A stretch of 59,913 bases of DNA from Planctomycetota bacterium (lineage in GTDB: Bacteria; Planctomycetota; Planctomycetia; Gemmatales; Gemmataceae): assembly GCA_016872595.1 (NCBI GenBank), contig VGZJ01000005.1:1-59913 (forward strand), in the 5' to 3' direction. Numbering within the stretch: position 1 is the stretch's first letter; every line of letters begins with the position of its first letter. Made by a program: the position numbers and the translations under genes. The notes beneath the pieces are model-generated. The model ran no database searches. It was not told where the DNA came from and worked only from the letters and a program-made list of their open reading frames with translations. Shown here piece by piece: positions 30,506 to 39,510 of the stretch.

Positions 30506-32176
30506 TCAGTCCTTCTTCTCCGCGACCCACGTGTCTTGTGGCGGGCGCTTGAGGTGGTGGCCGGTGGCGTCTTGGTAGGCCTTCGCCACCGCGAGCAGCG
30601 TGGTCTCGCCGTACAGCCGGCCGGTGAAGGTCAGCGACTTCGGCACGTCCGCGCCGCCGAGCTTGTAGAAGCCGCTCGGTAAGCAGACCGTCGGGTGGCC
30701 GGTCAGGTTCGTGATCGCGAGGTCGTTCCCGCCCGCGTACAGATCGACGCCCTCCATCACCTTCGCCATCTCCTGCATTACCAGCGCGCGGGCGCGCTGG
30801 GCCGTCAGATAATCGACCGCGCTCACGAACCGGCCGCGGCGGAACGTCGGCCCCCACATGCCCAACCCCTCGGTCGTGCCGGCGCGCGTCACCGCTTCGA
30901 ACGAGGTCGCCGATTCGACATCGAGAATGAGGCTGATGAGCGCGCTCGTGTTGCCGTAGGGGAGCTTGATCGGCACCAGCTTCGCGCCCAGCCCTTCGAG
31001 CACCTTCTTGTCGTCGGCCGCGAGGCCGCCTTCGACGAACCCGATTTTCAGTTCGTCGAACTTCGGGTGCGCGGGCCAGTTGAACGGCCGGTCGTGGGCG
31101 CTGGCGTCCTTGCCGTCGAAGCCGTGGATCGCGCCGAACACCAGCGCGCAGTCTTCGACGCTGCGGCACATCGGGCCGATCTTGTCGAGCGTCCAGCCGA
31201 GGGCCATGCACCCGTAGCGGCTGACGCGGCCGAACGTGGGCCGCAGGCCGGTCACGCCGCAGCGCGTGCTGGGCGACACGATGCTGCCGTGCGTCTCGCT
31301 GCCGAGGCCGAAGCCCACCAGCCCGGCCGCGACCGCGCTCGCCGTGCCCGCGGAGGAACCGCTGCTGCCCTGTTTGACGTTCCACGGGTTGCGCGTCGTG
31401 CCGCCGAACCACACGTCGCCCCACGCCAGCGCGCCGAGCGTCGTCTTGCACGACAGCACCGCGCCCGCGTCGTCGAGGCGCGCGGCCACGGTCGCCTTCT
31501 CCTTCAGTTCTTGGTTCTTGAAGTGCGCCGCGCCCCACGTGGTCTTGTAGCCGGGGTAGGCGATGAGGTCTTTCGCGGCCCACGGGATGCCGTGCAGCGG
31601 TCCGCGGTACTTCTTCGCGGCGATGTCCTTGTCCGCGTCCGCCGCTTGCTTCAGCGCGAGTTCTTCCGTCAGCGACACGACGCACAGCAGCGCCGGGTCG
31701 TACTTCTTGAGCCGCGCGAGGTACACCTTCGTCAGTTCGACGGACGTGATCTGCCGCTGCTCGATGAGCTTCGCGAGTTGCGTGAGCGGGAGGAACGCGA
31801 GGTCGTCGTCCTTGTCGGGGCGCACGGCCGCGGCCGGCTTGGGCCGCCAATCGACCTTGCCGCGCCCGCCGCTCGGCGCGTCCCACGGGGCCGGGTCGAA
31901 GTGCGCGACCGGTGCGACCGCGTACCCGATGTCGAGCTTGTGAAGGGAAGCTACGGTTTGCAGCGTGCGCGTCATGGTGCCGGCGACAGCCCGCCGCTGT
32001 TCCGCGGTCAGCTCGATCCCCGCGACCCACTCCGCGCCCTTCACCATCTCCTCGGTGATCGCCGCGCCCTTCGGCTGCGCGGCACCGGCGGCGACCACCG
32101 CGCGGTGGAAGGTCGCGCTCCCGACCCCGACCGCGGCGACCGCGGCCAGCAACTCGCGGCGAGAAACGTCGGACAT
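30506..32176 (-). CDS. Amidase-signature hydrolase with twin-arginine signal
   Basis: 556 residues. The N-terminal SRRELLAAVAAVGVG is a Tat-type signal. The catalytic Lys lies in WAAKDLIAYPG and the Gly/Ser-rich signature KQGSSGSSAGTASAVAAG carries the Ser-Ser of the Ser-cisSer-Lys triad. It hydrolyses an amide or glutaminyl bond outside the cytoplasm; substrate unknown. Followed directly by the CdiI-like gene. Confidence 0.9.
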   Translation of the reverse strand: MSDVSRRELLAAVAAVGVGSATFHRAVVAAGAAQPKGAAITEEMVKGAEWVAGIELTAEQRRAVAGTMTRTLQTVASLHKLDIGYAVAPVAHFDPAPWDAPSGGRGKVDWRPKPAAAVRPDKDDDLAFLPLTQLAKLIEQRQITSVELTKVYLARLKKYDPALLCVVSLTEELALKQAADADKDIAAKKYRGPLHGIPWAAKDLIAYPGYKTTWGAAHFKNQELKEKATVAARLDDAGAVLSCKTTLGALAWGDVWFGGTTRNPWNVKQGSSGSSAGTASAVAAGLVGFGLGSETHGSIVSPSTRCGVTGLRPTFGRVSRYGCMALGWTLDKIGPMCRSVEDCALVFGAIHGFDGKDASAHDRPFNWPAHPKFDELKIGFVEGGLAADDKKVLEGLGAKLVPIKLPYGNTSALISLILDVESATSFEAVTRAGTTEGLGMWGPTFRRGRFVSAVDYLTAQRARALVMQEMAKVMEGVDLYAGGNDLAITNLTGHPTVCLPSGFYKLGGADVPKSLTFTGRLYGETTLLAVAKAYQDATGHHLKRPPQDTWVAEKKD

Positions 32177-32253
32177 GGCTCGGCCCCAAGAACGTGAAGG
32201 CAGTGGGGCCGATTGTACACAAATGATTTGCCGCTTGCGGCTTCGCGAACGGT

Positions 32254-33444
32254 TTACTTAAACCTCTGCGCATCGTAGGTGGGCAGGTCTTTGGCGTCGA
32301 TGGCGAAGGCGTAGAGGCGGAACGGCTTCTCGGCGATGAAGTCGTTGTCCGCGGTGACGAGCAAGAGGCGGCGGCCGTCGGGCAGGGCCGGGCCGAACGC
32401 CAAGCCCTCGAACTTCTCAGGGCAGTCCTTCCCGGCGATGCCGTGCCGCTTGTCGAGCAAGTCGAGGAAGGGCTTCTTCTTCGCGGGCTTTGCGTCCTTC
32501 GGCAGGACGGCCGCGCCGCTCACGTCGGTCGCGCCGGTCAGGTCGATGTGGAACAGCTTCTTGCACTTCGCGTCGGTCCCGCCGAGGCCGTCGCGCTCCA
32601 GCACGAGGAACTCGGTCGCGCTCACGGCGACGATCTCGCTCACGCCGTTCGCGGCCGAATCGAGCCGGTACACGAACTCGCGGGTCTTCTTCGTCGCGAG
32701 GTCGATTTCGAGAACGCGGCAGTTCAGCCCGACGCGCTCGCCCTTCTCGCTCACGCCGCCGTCTTGGATCAGCGGGCTTTGCATGATGCCGAACAGCTTC
32801 GTGCCGTCGGGCGAGATCGCCAGCCCCTCCATGCCGCGGTTCGGCTGCCGGCCGACGGTGTTCTTCGGCGGCAGTTCGTGAATTGGCGTCTTGCCGGGCG
32901 CGGCGGGAAGGTAGTGGGCCGGCACCGGGAACCAGTCGATGCGCTTGCCCTTGGGGTCGAAGCGGTAGACCGTGGGGCCGTATTCGTCGGAGGTGTAGAG
33001 CGAGCCGTCGCGCCCGATCCGCGCGCCTTCGGGGTCGAACCGGCGGTTCTTCTCCGGTTGCTTCTGGCCGAAGGCGTCGAGGGCGCCGGTAAACGGTAGC
33101 TCCTTCTCGTCGGTCAGCAGCGTCGTAGCGAGCAGTTTGAGCGCGACGGGTTCCTTCGCGCCGGGCGTGACGCGGATATGGAACCGGTGCATTCGGCACA
33201 GGAAGTCGCTCGCGCCGTCCACCGGGCCGCGGTCGGACACGAGGACGTATTCGTCGTTCGCGCCGGTGTACGCGACGGACGAACCGTGTCCGCCGAGGCG
33301 GTCGTGGGGCGTGCCGTCCTTGGTTTTCCCCTTCAGGCCGGACAGGTCGCGCGCGTCGCCGGGCGCGGTGGCGACGCCAATCAGCGTCACATCGGCGCGG
33401 GCCGCGGTCGCGCCGAGGAGCAGGGCGAGAAGGCAAAGGCGCAT
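32254..33444 (-). CDS. Secreted esterase-like phytase-family protein (PF13449 type)
   Basis: 396 residues with signal peptide MRLCLLALLLGATAARA. RFDPEGARIGRDGSLYTSDEYGP and NRGMEGLAISPDGTKLFGIMQSPL are the hallmarks of the esterase-like activity of phytase family, a six-bladed propeller. It may hydrolyse phosphate esters. Located 69 bases downstream of the DUF1559 gene, it may share that gene's promoter, which has a PHO-box-like repeat. Confidence 0.85.
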   Translation of the reverse strand: MRLCLLALLLGATAARADVTLIGVATAPGDARDLSGLKGKTKDGTPHDRLGGHGSSVAYTGANDEYVLVSDRGPVDGASDFLCRMHRFHIRVTPGAKEPVALKLLATTLLTDEKELPFTGALDAFGQKQPEKNRRFDPEGARIGRDGSLYTSDEYGPTVYRFDPKGKRIDWFPVPAHYLPAAPGKTPIHELPPKNTVGRQPNRGMEGLAISPDGTKLFGIMQSPLIQDGGVSEKGERVGLNCRVLEIDLATKKTREFVYRLDSAANGVSEIVAVSATEFLVLERDGLGGTDAKCKKLFHIDLTGATDVSGAAVLPKDAKPAKKKPFLDLLDKRHGIAGKDCPEKFEGLAFGPALPDGRRLLLVTADNDFIAEKPFRLYAFAIDAKDLPTYDAQRFK

Positions 33445-33513
33445 GTCGCAGCTCCGGTACGGAACCGAACGGGCCGCCCGCGGGCGCGAGCGGCGCGACG
33501 GATACGAGCAACT

Positions 33514-34431
33514 TTAGTAGTTCGGCACGACGTCGCCGCCGTTGGCGGTGACGAGGTACGCGAACACCGTGGCAGAGGTGCTCTGCGACAGGAACTTCAC
33601 CGAGCCGTCGGCGAGCAGGACGTTGAGGCCGTTCGAGTGGAACGAGTAGGCCTCGCTGTCGTTCGTGCAGTTGATGAAACAGGTGCCGCCGGTGGCCCAG
33701 TTCGCGCCGAACGCGCCGGGCACGACGCCGTCCAAGCTGATGCCCGCGCCGTCCGGGTCGGCCCAGCCCCAGCCGTCGGCCGTCATACCGCCGGTGGAGC
33801 GGCCCTGCTGGTACACGTTGGGCCGCCCCGCGGACTCGACCAACAGGATCGTGTTCGAGGTGCCGTCGCCGATGGTCACGATGGGCGTGTCCATGTCCTT
33901 CGCCATCGCGCCGTTGGCCTCGTCGCCCGCGCCGGTGCCGGCGACCGGGAAGTTCGGGATGCCGTTGGCCGTGTAGAACCGGCGGCGCACCGCGTTCATC
34001 GTCACGTAGTCGCCGTAGCCGAGGTTGCCGATGGGCGAGGTCAGGCGCGAGTCCGGGGCCGACGGGCACTTGAACAACTTGAACGTGGTTTGCGCGGTGG
34101 TCAGGTTCGTGCCCGTGTTCCACTTCACGGTGTAGTTCCAGAGGCGACCGACGTTGTCCTGTTCGACGTAGGACAGCGCGAGCGGGGTCCACGCGCGGAA
34201 CTTGCTGCTGGGCGAGTTCACCCGCGTCGCGGGGAATTTGTTGTCGTTGGTCTGGGCGTAGTTGTGCAGCGCGAGGCCGAACTGCTTCATGTTGTTCTGG
34301 CAGCTCATGCGGGCCGCGGCCTCGCGCACCTTCTGAACCGCGGGCAACAGCAACCCGATCAGCACGGCGATAATGGCGATGACGACGAGCAACTCGATGA
34401 GCGTGAACGCACGGGGGACGCGGCGAAGCAT
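33514..34431 (-). CDS. DUF1559 pseudopilin-like protein
   Basis: 305 residues from the ATG at 34431, chosen because a strong GGAGG lies 7 bases upstream and the protein then begins [21 protein letters not shown]. That is a type IV prepilin leader cut before Phe. A DUF1559 (SBP_bac_10) domain follows with [22 protein letters not shown] and the C-terminal [13 protein letters not shown]. Such proteins are very numerous in planctomycetes. Their function is unknown; pilin-like cell-surface or secretion roles are proposed. Confidence 0.92.
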   Translation of the reverse strand: MLRRVPRAFTLIELLVVIAIIAVLIGLLLPAVQKVREAAARMSCQNNMKQFGLALHNYAQTNDNKFPATRVNSPSSKFRAWTPLALSYVEQDNVGRLWNYTVKWNTGTNLTTAQTTFKLFKCPSAPDSRLTSPIGNLGYGDYVTMNAVRRRFYTANGIPNFPVAGTGAGDEANGAMAKDMDTPIVTIGDGTSNTILLVESAGRPNVYQQGRSTGGMTADGWGWADPDGAGISLDGVVPGAFGANWATGGTCFINCTNDSEAYSFHSNGLNVLLADGSVKFLSQSTSATVFAYLVTANGGDVVPNY

Positions 34432-34504
34432 TCGAGACCTCCGGGTTGGTGTCGCGGTTCTTCGTAGACACCTTGACACACGGCGGAGTGAAAGTCGCAT
34501 CACC

Positions 34505-34548
34505 CTTGTGTGAGGCTTTGGTGAGGCAATTGTGAAGCAGAAGGTGCG
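34505..34548 (-). promoter_or_regulatory. Tandem 11-bp repeats resembling a PHO box
   Basis: On the minus strand CTTCACAATTG, CCTCACCAAAG and CCTCACACAAG follow head to tail (34527-34537, 34516-34526, 34505-34515), with a weaker unit at 34538-34548. A 7-bp core plus 4-bp spacer repeated every 11 bp is the architecture of PhoB/PhoP boxes, and the core resembles the actinobacterial TTCACC type. The near edge is 74 bases upstream of the DUF1559 start. Confidence 0.45.
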
Positions 34549-34619
34549 ATGTGCGGCGCGCGAAGATGTGGTGAAGAAGGGCGAAATCGCGCCGCGAAGC
34601 AAGGCTTGCGGCACGCGGG

Positions 34620-34946
34620 TTATTCGATGTATCCGAATCTGAGACTTGCGTGTGCGAACGCGGTCAGCGCCGCAATGAGACTTCCGACGTAGACCACGAT
34701 ACCCAACGCAACACCCACAATCACACGAGCACCCGTGGGCCACCGCCGAGGCAGGACCGAGACCGCACCAGCGATGGCGTGCGGAAGGCCAAAGAGACTC
34801 ACGAGCAGGACGGCGATGAAGAAGTAGGCCCATTCTGACCAATCAGGTCGCGCGACAGCGAGAGCCATCCAGCCGACCAGCGCGGCGCAATACGGAACGC
34901 TCGCGCCGACGATCAAGTATCGAACACCGATGTTGCGCGGTTCCAT
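34620..34946 (-). CDS. Small membrane protein of unknown function
   Basis: 108 residues from the ATG at 34946. Three hydrophobic helices: [44 protein letters not shown] and [23 protein letters not shown]. No motif is recognised. The frame opens further upstream to 35009 but that part lies over the Maf gene. It ends 188 bases before the DUF1559 start and is in the same orientation as its neighbours. Confidence 0.6.
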   Translation of the reverse strand: MEPRNIGVRYLIVGASVPYCAALVGWMALAVARPDWSEWAYFFIAVLLVSLFGLPHAIAGAVSVLPRRWPTGARVIVGVALGIVVYVGSLIAALTAFAHASLRFGYIE

Positions 34947-34963
34947 TGTTGCCTCGACAAGTC

Positions 34964-35584
34964 TCACCGGCCGGCGTAAGCCGGCCGTTCGCCAATGGTT
35001 TTCATCCACTCCAGCGCCTTCGCCAGCGACTCCATCGGCAGGCCGACGACGTTGCTCGTGCTGCCTTCCTCAATCGTCAGGTACGGGTCGTGGGGGAACT
35101 CGATGGAGTACGCCCCGCTGCAACCCTCCCACTTGCGCGTTTTCAGGTAATCGGCGATCTCGTCGTCGGTCAGCGCCTTCATGCGCACGAGGCTCCGCTC
35201 CTGCCAACACAGTTGCCAGTTCGTCGGGCGGTGCCAGAGACACACGCCGGTCCATAGCTCGTGGACGGTGCCGGACAGCGACGTGATGATGCGCCCGGCG
35301 TGGGCCTCGTCGTCGGGCTTGCCGATCACCTTACCGTGCAGCCAGCCCACGGTGTCGGCGGCGATGATGAGGCCGTCCGGCTCCTTCAGCGCGACGGCTT
35401 CGGCTTTCAGCCACGCCAGTTCGCCGACGTAGTGCCGGCAGTCGCCCAACCGGGCCTCGGTCGGCTCGTCGATGTTCGAGGGCTTCACTTCGAACGGATA
35501 GCCGGCCTGCTCCATCAGCCACTTGCGGCCCCACGAGCCGCTCGCGAGGATCAGGCGGAACGGGAACTGTGTTGCGAGCGCCAT
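34964..35584 (-). CDS. Maf-family nucleotide pyrophosphatase
   Basis: 206 residues. LILASGSWGRKWLMEQAGYPF (start of the fold), ADTVGWLHGKVIGKP (the catalytic Asp and Lys segment) and the GCSGAYSIEF region match Maf/HAM1-type enzymes. These hydrolyse non-canonical or modified nucleotides such as dTTP or m7GTP. The usual SGSPRR is SGSWGRK here. Its first 34 bases overlap the end of the preceding GT9 gene, implying translational coupling. Confidence 0.88.
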   Translation of the reverse strand: MALATQFPFRLILASGSWGRKWLMEQAGYPFEVKPSNIDEPTEARLGDCRHYVGELAWLKAEAVALKEPDGLIIAADTVGWLHGKVIGKPDDEAHAGRIITSLSGTVHELWTGVCLWHRPTNWQLCWQERSLVRMKALTDDEIADYLKTRKWEGCSGAYSIEFPHDPYLTIEEGSTSNVVGLPMESLAKALEWMKTIGERPAYAGR

Positions 35585-36618
35585 GCGTCGAGTGTCTCCG
35601 CGAGCTTCGGCCAGAGCCGGTCGGCGGTCAGCTCCGGCATACAGGCCATGTTACCGCATTTCTTGAGGTAGCTGCCCGCACACGCGACGTTCGTTTCTAC
35701 GCAGCGCGACGACTGCTGGTAGGGGCCGTGCAGCGCGACCCGCGTACACAGGTACGGGGCCACGCACGGCACGCCCAGCGCCGCGGCGAGGTGCAGCGGG
35801 CCAGTGTCGTTGCCCAGCATCGCGTCGCACTGCGACAGCACCGCGGCCAAGCGCGGGAGCGAGGTCCGGCCCGTCAGGTCGAGCGCCGGGCCGCGCAGCT
35901 TCGATGCGACTTCTAGTGACAACGCGGTGTCATCGGGCGCGCCGATGAACACGCACGAGCCGCCGAAGTGCGAATGGGCACGGTTCAGCGCCTCCGCGAA
36001 GTGCGCCGGGGGCCAGCGCTTGGTGAGCCACTTCGCCCCGATCGCGACCGCGACCACCGGGCGCGGCAGCGCCGCCAGCGTGTCGCGCGCGGCGCTCACC
36101 TCGGCCGGTTGTAGCGGTACGCGAAACGTTTTCGGCAAGTGGCCGACGCCAAACGCCTCGGCCACGGCCCACATGCGGTCCACCGCGTGCCCGGTGTCGC
36201 GCGCGGGCGACGCGATCTTGTGCGTGTAGGCGTACCGGCCCCCCTCGCGCGCGTCGCGGAACCCGACCCGGCGCGGCGCGCCGCTGGCCCACGCCATTAG
36301 CCCGCTGCGCAACAGCCCTTGCATGTCGATGACGAGGTCGAACCGGCAGCGGCGCATCCCCGCGACGAACGAGCACAGCGCGCCGACGGCGCGCACGCCC
36401 TTAAACGCGCCGCGGTCGAACGGCAGGGTGTCGGTCAGGTCCGGGTGGCCGGTCAGAAGGGACTCGTAGGCGCGGTTCACGACCCACGTGATGCGGGCCG
36501 CGGGGAACCGGGCGCGCAGCGCCGTCAGAACGGGCAGCGAGTGAACGATGTCGCCCAGCGCGCTCGGCTTGACGAGCGCGATCCGTCGCGCGTCGATCCG
36601 GTCCAACGACATCGGCAT
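35551..36618 (-). CDS. Glycosyltransferase family 9 (heptosyltransferase-like)
   Basis: 355 residues from MPMSLDRIDARRIALVKPSALGDIVHSLPVL. The GT-B fold has VKPSALGD near the N-terminus and GNDTGPLHLAAALGVPCVAPY for the nucleotide-sugar site. It probably adds a heptose or similar sugar to a lipopolysaccharide-like glycan at the cytoplasmic membrane. The C-terminus is rich in Cys. Downstream of the MFS gene by 20 bases and overlapping maf. Confidence 0.88.
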   Translation of the reverse strand: MPMSLDRIDARRIALVKPSALGDIVHSLPVLTALRARFPAARITWVVNRAYESLLTGHPDLTDTLPFDRGAFKGVRAVGALCSFVAGMRRCRFDLVIDMQGLLRSGLMAWASGAPRRVGFRDAREGGRYAYTHKIASPARDTGHAVDRMWAVAEAFGVGHLPKTFRVPLQPAEVSAARDTLAALPRPVVAVAIGAKWLTKRWPPAHFAEALNRAHSHFGGSCVFIGAPDDTALSLEVASKLRGPALDLTGRTSLPRLAAVLSQCDAMLGNDTGPLHLAAALGVPCVAPYLCTRVALHGPYQQSSRCVETNVACAGSYLKKCGNMACMPELTADRLWPKLAETLDAWRSQHSSRSA

Positions 36619-36638
36619 CCCTTCCGACAGTGCGCGAC

Positions 36639-37931
36639 TCACACCGGCCGTTCGCCTCTGATCTTGGGCAGCAGCGCGCCGACGAGCAGTAGCGTGAGGA
36701 CGGCGGCCAGATACGGCAGTGTGCGCGAAGGTTCGGCCTTGAACAAGACCGATCCGAGGAACGGGCCGAGGATGCGGCCGAGCGACGCGAACGACTGGTT
36801 CACGCCCATCACCTCGCCCTGCCGGGCCGGGTCGGCGCGCTTCGAGACCAGCGCCGACACCGACGGGTTCAGGTACGCGAACCCGGTCACGGCGATTGCT
36901 GCGGAGACGTAGAATAGCGGCTTCACGTAGCCCGCGCCGCGCGTGCCCGGCATTGAGGCCAGCAGCGCCACCACACCGACCAGCGCGAGGCCCAAAATCA
37001 TCAGGCCCAACCCCATCTGGAGCAGTTTCAACTCGCCGCGCTTCTTCGCCATGCCGCGATAGGAGCCGCCCGCGAACATCAGTACGCCGCCGACGAACGC
37101 GAACACGAGGAAGTTGTCGTCGTCGCTCATGTCGAACGCGGACTTGGTGAGCAGCGCGAGCGTGGCCTCGAAGTTGGCGAACGCGAAGATCGCGAGGAAG
37201 TAGACCAGCACCAGCGCGCCCACGGTCGGCATCGCCAGTACCTCGCGCGTCTTCGTCAGACTGAAGAACTCCTTCCCGGCTTTGTGGTCCGGGTTCTTCG
37301 TCTCCTTGAACGCGAGCAGCGCGATGACGAGCGCGACGAGCGACAGGAGGGAGGCGAGCGCGCCGACGCCCCACGGCTCCTTCGCGAACACCGCCAAGCC
37401 GAAGTACGCGATGAGCGGCCCGAGCGTGAACCCCGCGCCGAACGCGATGCCGATGAGCGCCATCCCCTTGGCCCGCTTCTCCGGGGGCGTGCAGTCGGCG
37501 ATGACGGCCGCCGCGGTGCCGACGCTCGCCCCGGCGATGCCCGCACCCACGCGCGACAGCAGCAGCAGCACGAGAGCGAGGCCCGCGTCGCTCGCCGGCA
37601 GCGACACCGCGTAGCCGTACAGCGCGTAGAAGGCGACCGACCCCAGCAGGCTGATGAGCAGCACCGGGCGGCGGCCGATGCGGTCCGAGACGCGGCCCCA
37701 CATCGGGCTGAACACGAACTGCATGAGCGAGAACACGGAGAACAGTACGCCGATGATCGCGCCCTCCGCGACCGCCGAGAACCCGAAGTGTTTCAGGTAC
37801 GGATCGACTTGGCGCGGCAGCACGGGCAGCACGATGCCGAAGCCCAGCAGGTCGATGAACACGACCAGCCAGACGATGCCGAGCGCGGCGTGATTGGACT
37901 TCTTGGGAGCGTCAGGCGTGGTGGGTGTCAT
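36639..37931 (-). CDS. MFS transporter (TetA-like)
   Basis: 430 residues with 12 predicted membrane helices. The motif A region between helices 2 and 3 reads GRVSDRIGRRPVLL, typical of drug:proton antiporters. NHAALGIVWLVVFIDLLGFGIVLPVLPRQ at the N-terminus is the TetA-type start. Substrate unknown; neighbours are housekeeping genes. Between hemH and the GT9 gene in one apparent operon. Confidence 0.88.
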   Translation of the reverse strand: MTPTTPDAPKKSNHAALGIVWLVVFIDLLGFGIVLPVLPRQVDPYLKHFGFSAVAEGAIIGVLFSVFSLMQFVFSPMWGRVSDRIGRRPVLLISLLGSVAFYALYGYAVSLPASDAGLALVLLLLSRVGAGIAGASVGTAAAVIADCTPPEKRAKGMALIGIAFGAGFTLGPLIAYFGLAVFAKEPWGVGALASLLSLVALVIALLAFKETKNPDHKAGKEFFSLTKTREVLAMPTVGALVLVYFLAIFAFANFEATLALLTKSAFDMSDDDNFLVFAFVGGVLMFAGGSYRGMAKKRGELKLLQMGLGLMILGLALVGVVALLASMPGTRGAGYVKPLFYVSAAIAVTGFAYLNPSVSALVSKRADPARQGEVMGVNQSFASLGRILGPFLGSVLFKAEPSRTLPYLAAVLTLLLVGALLPKIRGERPV

Positions 37932-37977
37932 GCAAGAACCTTACGACCCGCCGCGCCGCCCGCACAGCCCGCGCCGG

Positions 37978-38946
37978 TCACAGCCAGCCGGTGCCCTCTT
38001 CGCGCAGGACGCGCTCCAGCGCGTCGATCCATTTGGGGTGGTCGTTGAGGCAGGTGCCGCTCTTGAGGTGCTCGCCGCCGGCGTGCTCGAACACCTCGCG
38101 GCTCTCGGTGCCGATCTCGTCGAGCGTTTCGAGGCAGTCGGCCGTGAACCCCGGCAGGGCGACGTAGACGCGCTTCGTGCCCTTCTTAGCAAGCTCGGTC
38201 AGCACGTCGTCGGTGTACGGCTTCAGCCACGCGCTGCGCCCGAAGCGCGATTGATAGGTGTGCGTCCACTTATTGCGCGGCCAGCCCATGCGCTTCACCA
38301 GTGCCTGCGCGGTGCGGACGCAGTGCGTCGCGTAGGGGTCGCCCTTCTGGGCGTACTTCTGCGGGATGCCGTGGAAGCTGATGACGAAGTGTTCCGGCTC
38401 CCACGACAGTTTCGCGAGGTCATCGCGGACGCTCGCTTCGAGCGCGTCGAGGTACGCGGGGTGATCGTAGTACGGCGGCACGACGCGCACCGCGGGCACG
38501 CGGCGCACCGTCTTGAGCGCGGTGAACAGCGTGTCGGTGGCGCTGGCGAACGAGGTCGCGGAGTACTGCGGGAACATCGGCAGCGCGACGAGCTTCGTCA
38601 CTCCCGCGTCAACCATCTGCGCGAGGGTGTCGCGCAACGGCGGGTTGCCGACGATCATGCCGAACCGCACCGGGTTGGCCGGGAACCGTGCCTGCAGCAG
38701 TTCCGTTTGGCGCTTCGTGTAGTGCAGCAGCGGGGAGCCGGTCTTCGCGTCCCAGATACGGGCGTACTTGGCCGCGGACTCCGCGGGGCGCTTTCGCAGG
38801 ATGAACAGGCGCAGGATCAGCTTCCACTTCCAGCCCTGATTCTCGATCACGCGCGGGTCGGAAAGGAACTGGCGCAGGTACGGCTTGAGCGCCGCCGCGG
38901 TGGGCGCGTCCGGCGTGCCGAGTTGGATCAGCAGCAGACCAGTCAT
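37978..38946 (-). CDS. hemH: Ferrochelatase
   Basis: 322 residues. GLLLIQLGTPDAP at the N-terminus, SFHGIPQKYAQKGDPY (catalytic His and substrate pocket) and TYQSRFGRSAWLKPYTDD are ferrochelatase signatures, and GFTADCLETLDEI holds the conserved Glu. It inserts Fe2+ into protoporphyrin IX as the last step of haem synthesis. Soluble. Leads an MFS-GT9-maf series on the minus strand. Confidence 0.95.
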   Translation of the reverse strand: MTGLLLIQLGTPDAPTAAALKPYLRQFLSDPRVIENQGWKWKLILRLFILRKRPAESAAKYARIWDAKTGSPLLHYTKRQTELLQARFPANPVRFGMIVGNPPLRDTLAQMVDAGVTKLVALPMFPQYSATSFASATDTLFTALKTVRRVPAVRVVPPYYDHPAYLDALEASVRDDLAKLSWEPEHFVISFHGIPQKYAQKGDPYATHCVRTAQALVKRMGWPRNKWTHTYQSRFGRSAWLKPYTDDVLTELAKKGTKRVYVALPGFTADCLETLDEIGTESREVFEHAGGEHLKSGTCLNDHPKWIDALERVLREEGTGWL

Positions 38947-38954
38947 GGTGTCTC

Positions 38955-39069
38955 GTCGAAGGTCGTAAAGTCGAAGGTCGTAAAGTCAGAATACCAACCG
39001 GAGCGCGCGGCGAACCGCAACACCTCGTCGGTCTTCGACTTTACGACTTGCGACGTTGTGACCTTCGAC
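38955..39069. repeat. Imperfect palindrome between hemH and ferredoxin genes
   Basis: The left arm at 38955-38987 (GTCGAAGGTCGTAAAGTCGA...) is a 33-bp imperfect inverted copy of 39037-39069. Each arm is built from GTCGAAGG/TCGTAAA short repeats. The right arm abuts the ferredoxin stop codon. It belongs with the other heptamer-array palindromes at 19341, 54405 and 55229 in structure, not in sequence. Confidence 0.8.
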
Positions 39070-39380
39070 TACTTCTTCTTGCAGTCCGGCCCCTCTTTGG
39101 CGGGGCTCTTCTCGGTGACGTGGGCGTCGCCGCCCGCGGCCTTGAGCGCCGCGGCGCGCTCGACGTTGAGCTGGATGTAGCTCGACCACTGGCCGGGCGT
39201 GTTGGGCTCGGAGTAGATGGCCTCGACCGGGCACTCGGGAACGCACGCCTCGCAGTCGATGCAGTCCTCCGGGTCGATGTACAGCATCTTCTCGTCTTGA
39301 TAGAAGCACTCGACCGGGCAGACGACGCAGCAGTCGGTGTACTTGCAGTCGTTGCAGTTCGCGGTGACGACGTGGGCCAT
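39069..39380 (-). CDS. Seven-iron (3Fe-4S/4Fe-4S) ferredoxin
   Basis: 103 residues from the ATG at 39380. CNDCKYTDCCVVCPVECF and CIDCEACVPECPVEAIY give the ferredoxin FdxA pattern of one [3Fe-4S] and one [4Fe-4S] cluster. The C-terminal extension is typical of the Azotobacter type. It is an electron carrier; a partner is not identifiable, although the adjacent hemH needs only Fe2+. The frame extends to 39437 but the N-terminus there is not like the family. Confidence 0.92.
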   Translation of the reverse strand: MAHVVTANCNDCKYTDCCVVCPVECFYQDEKMLYIDPEDCIDCEACVPECPVEAIYSEPNTPGQWSSYIQLNVERAAALKAAGGDAHVTEKSPAKEGPDCKKK

Positions 39381-39510
39381 GACTGGCGAAACCCCTTCGT
39401 TACGAGTCGGAGCGGTGTTGGGAGAGTAATAGCACACCGCGCAGTACCGTCAAGGTACACGCGGGCACGGGCTTACCGCCAGTGGCAAGCGCGGATTTTT
39501 CCGGGCACGC

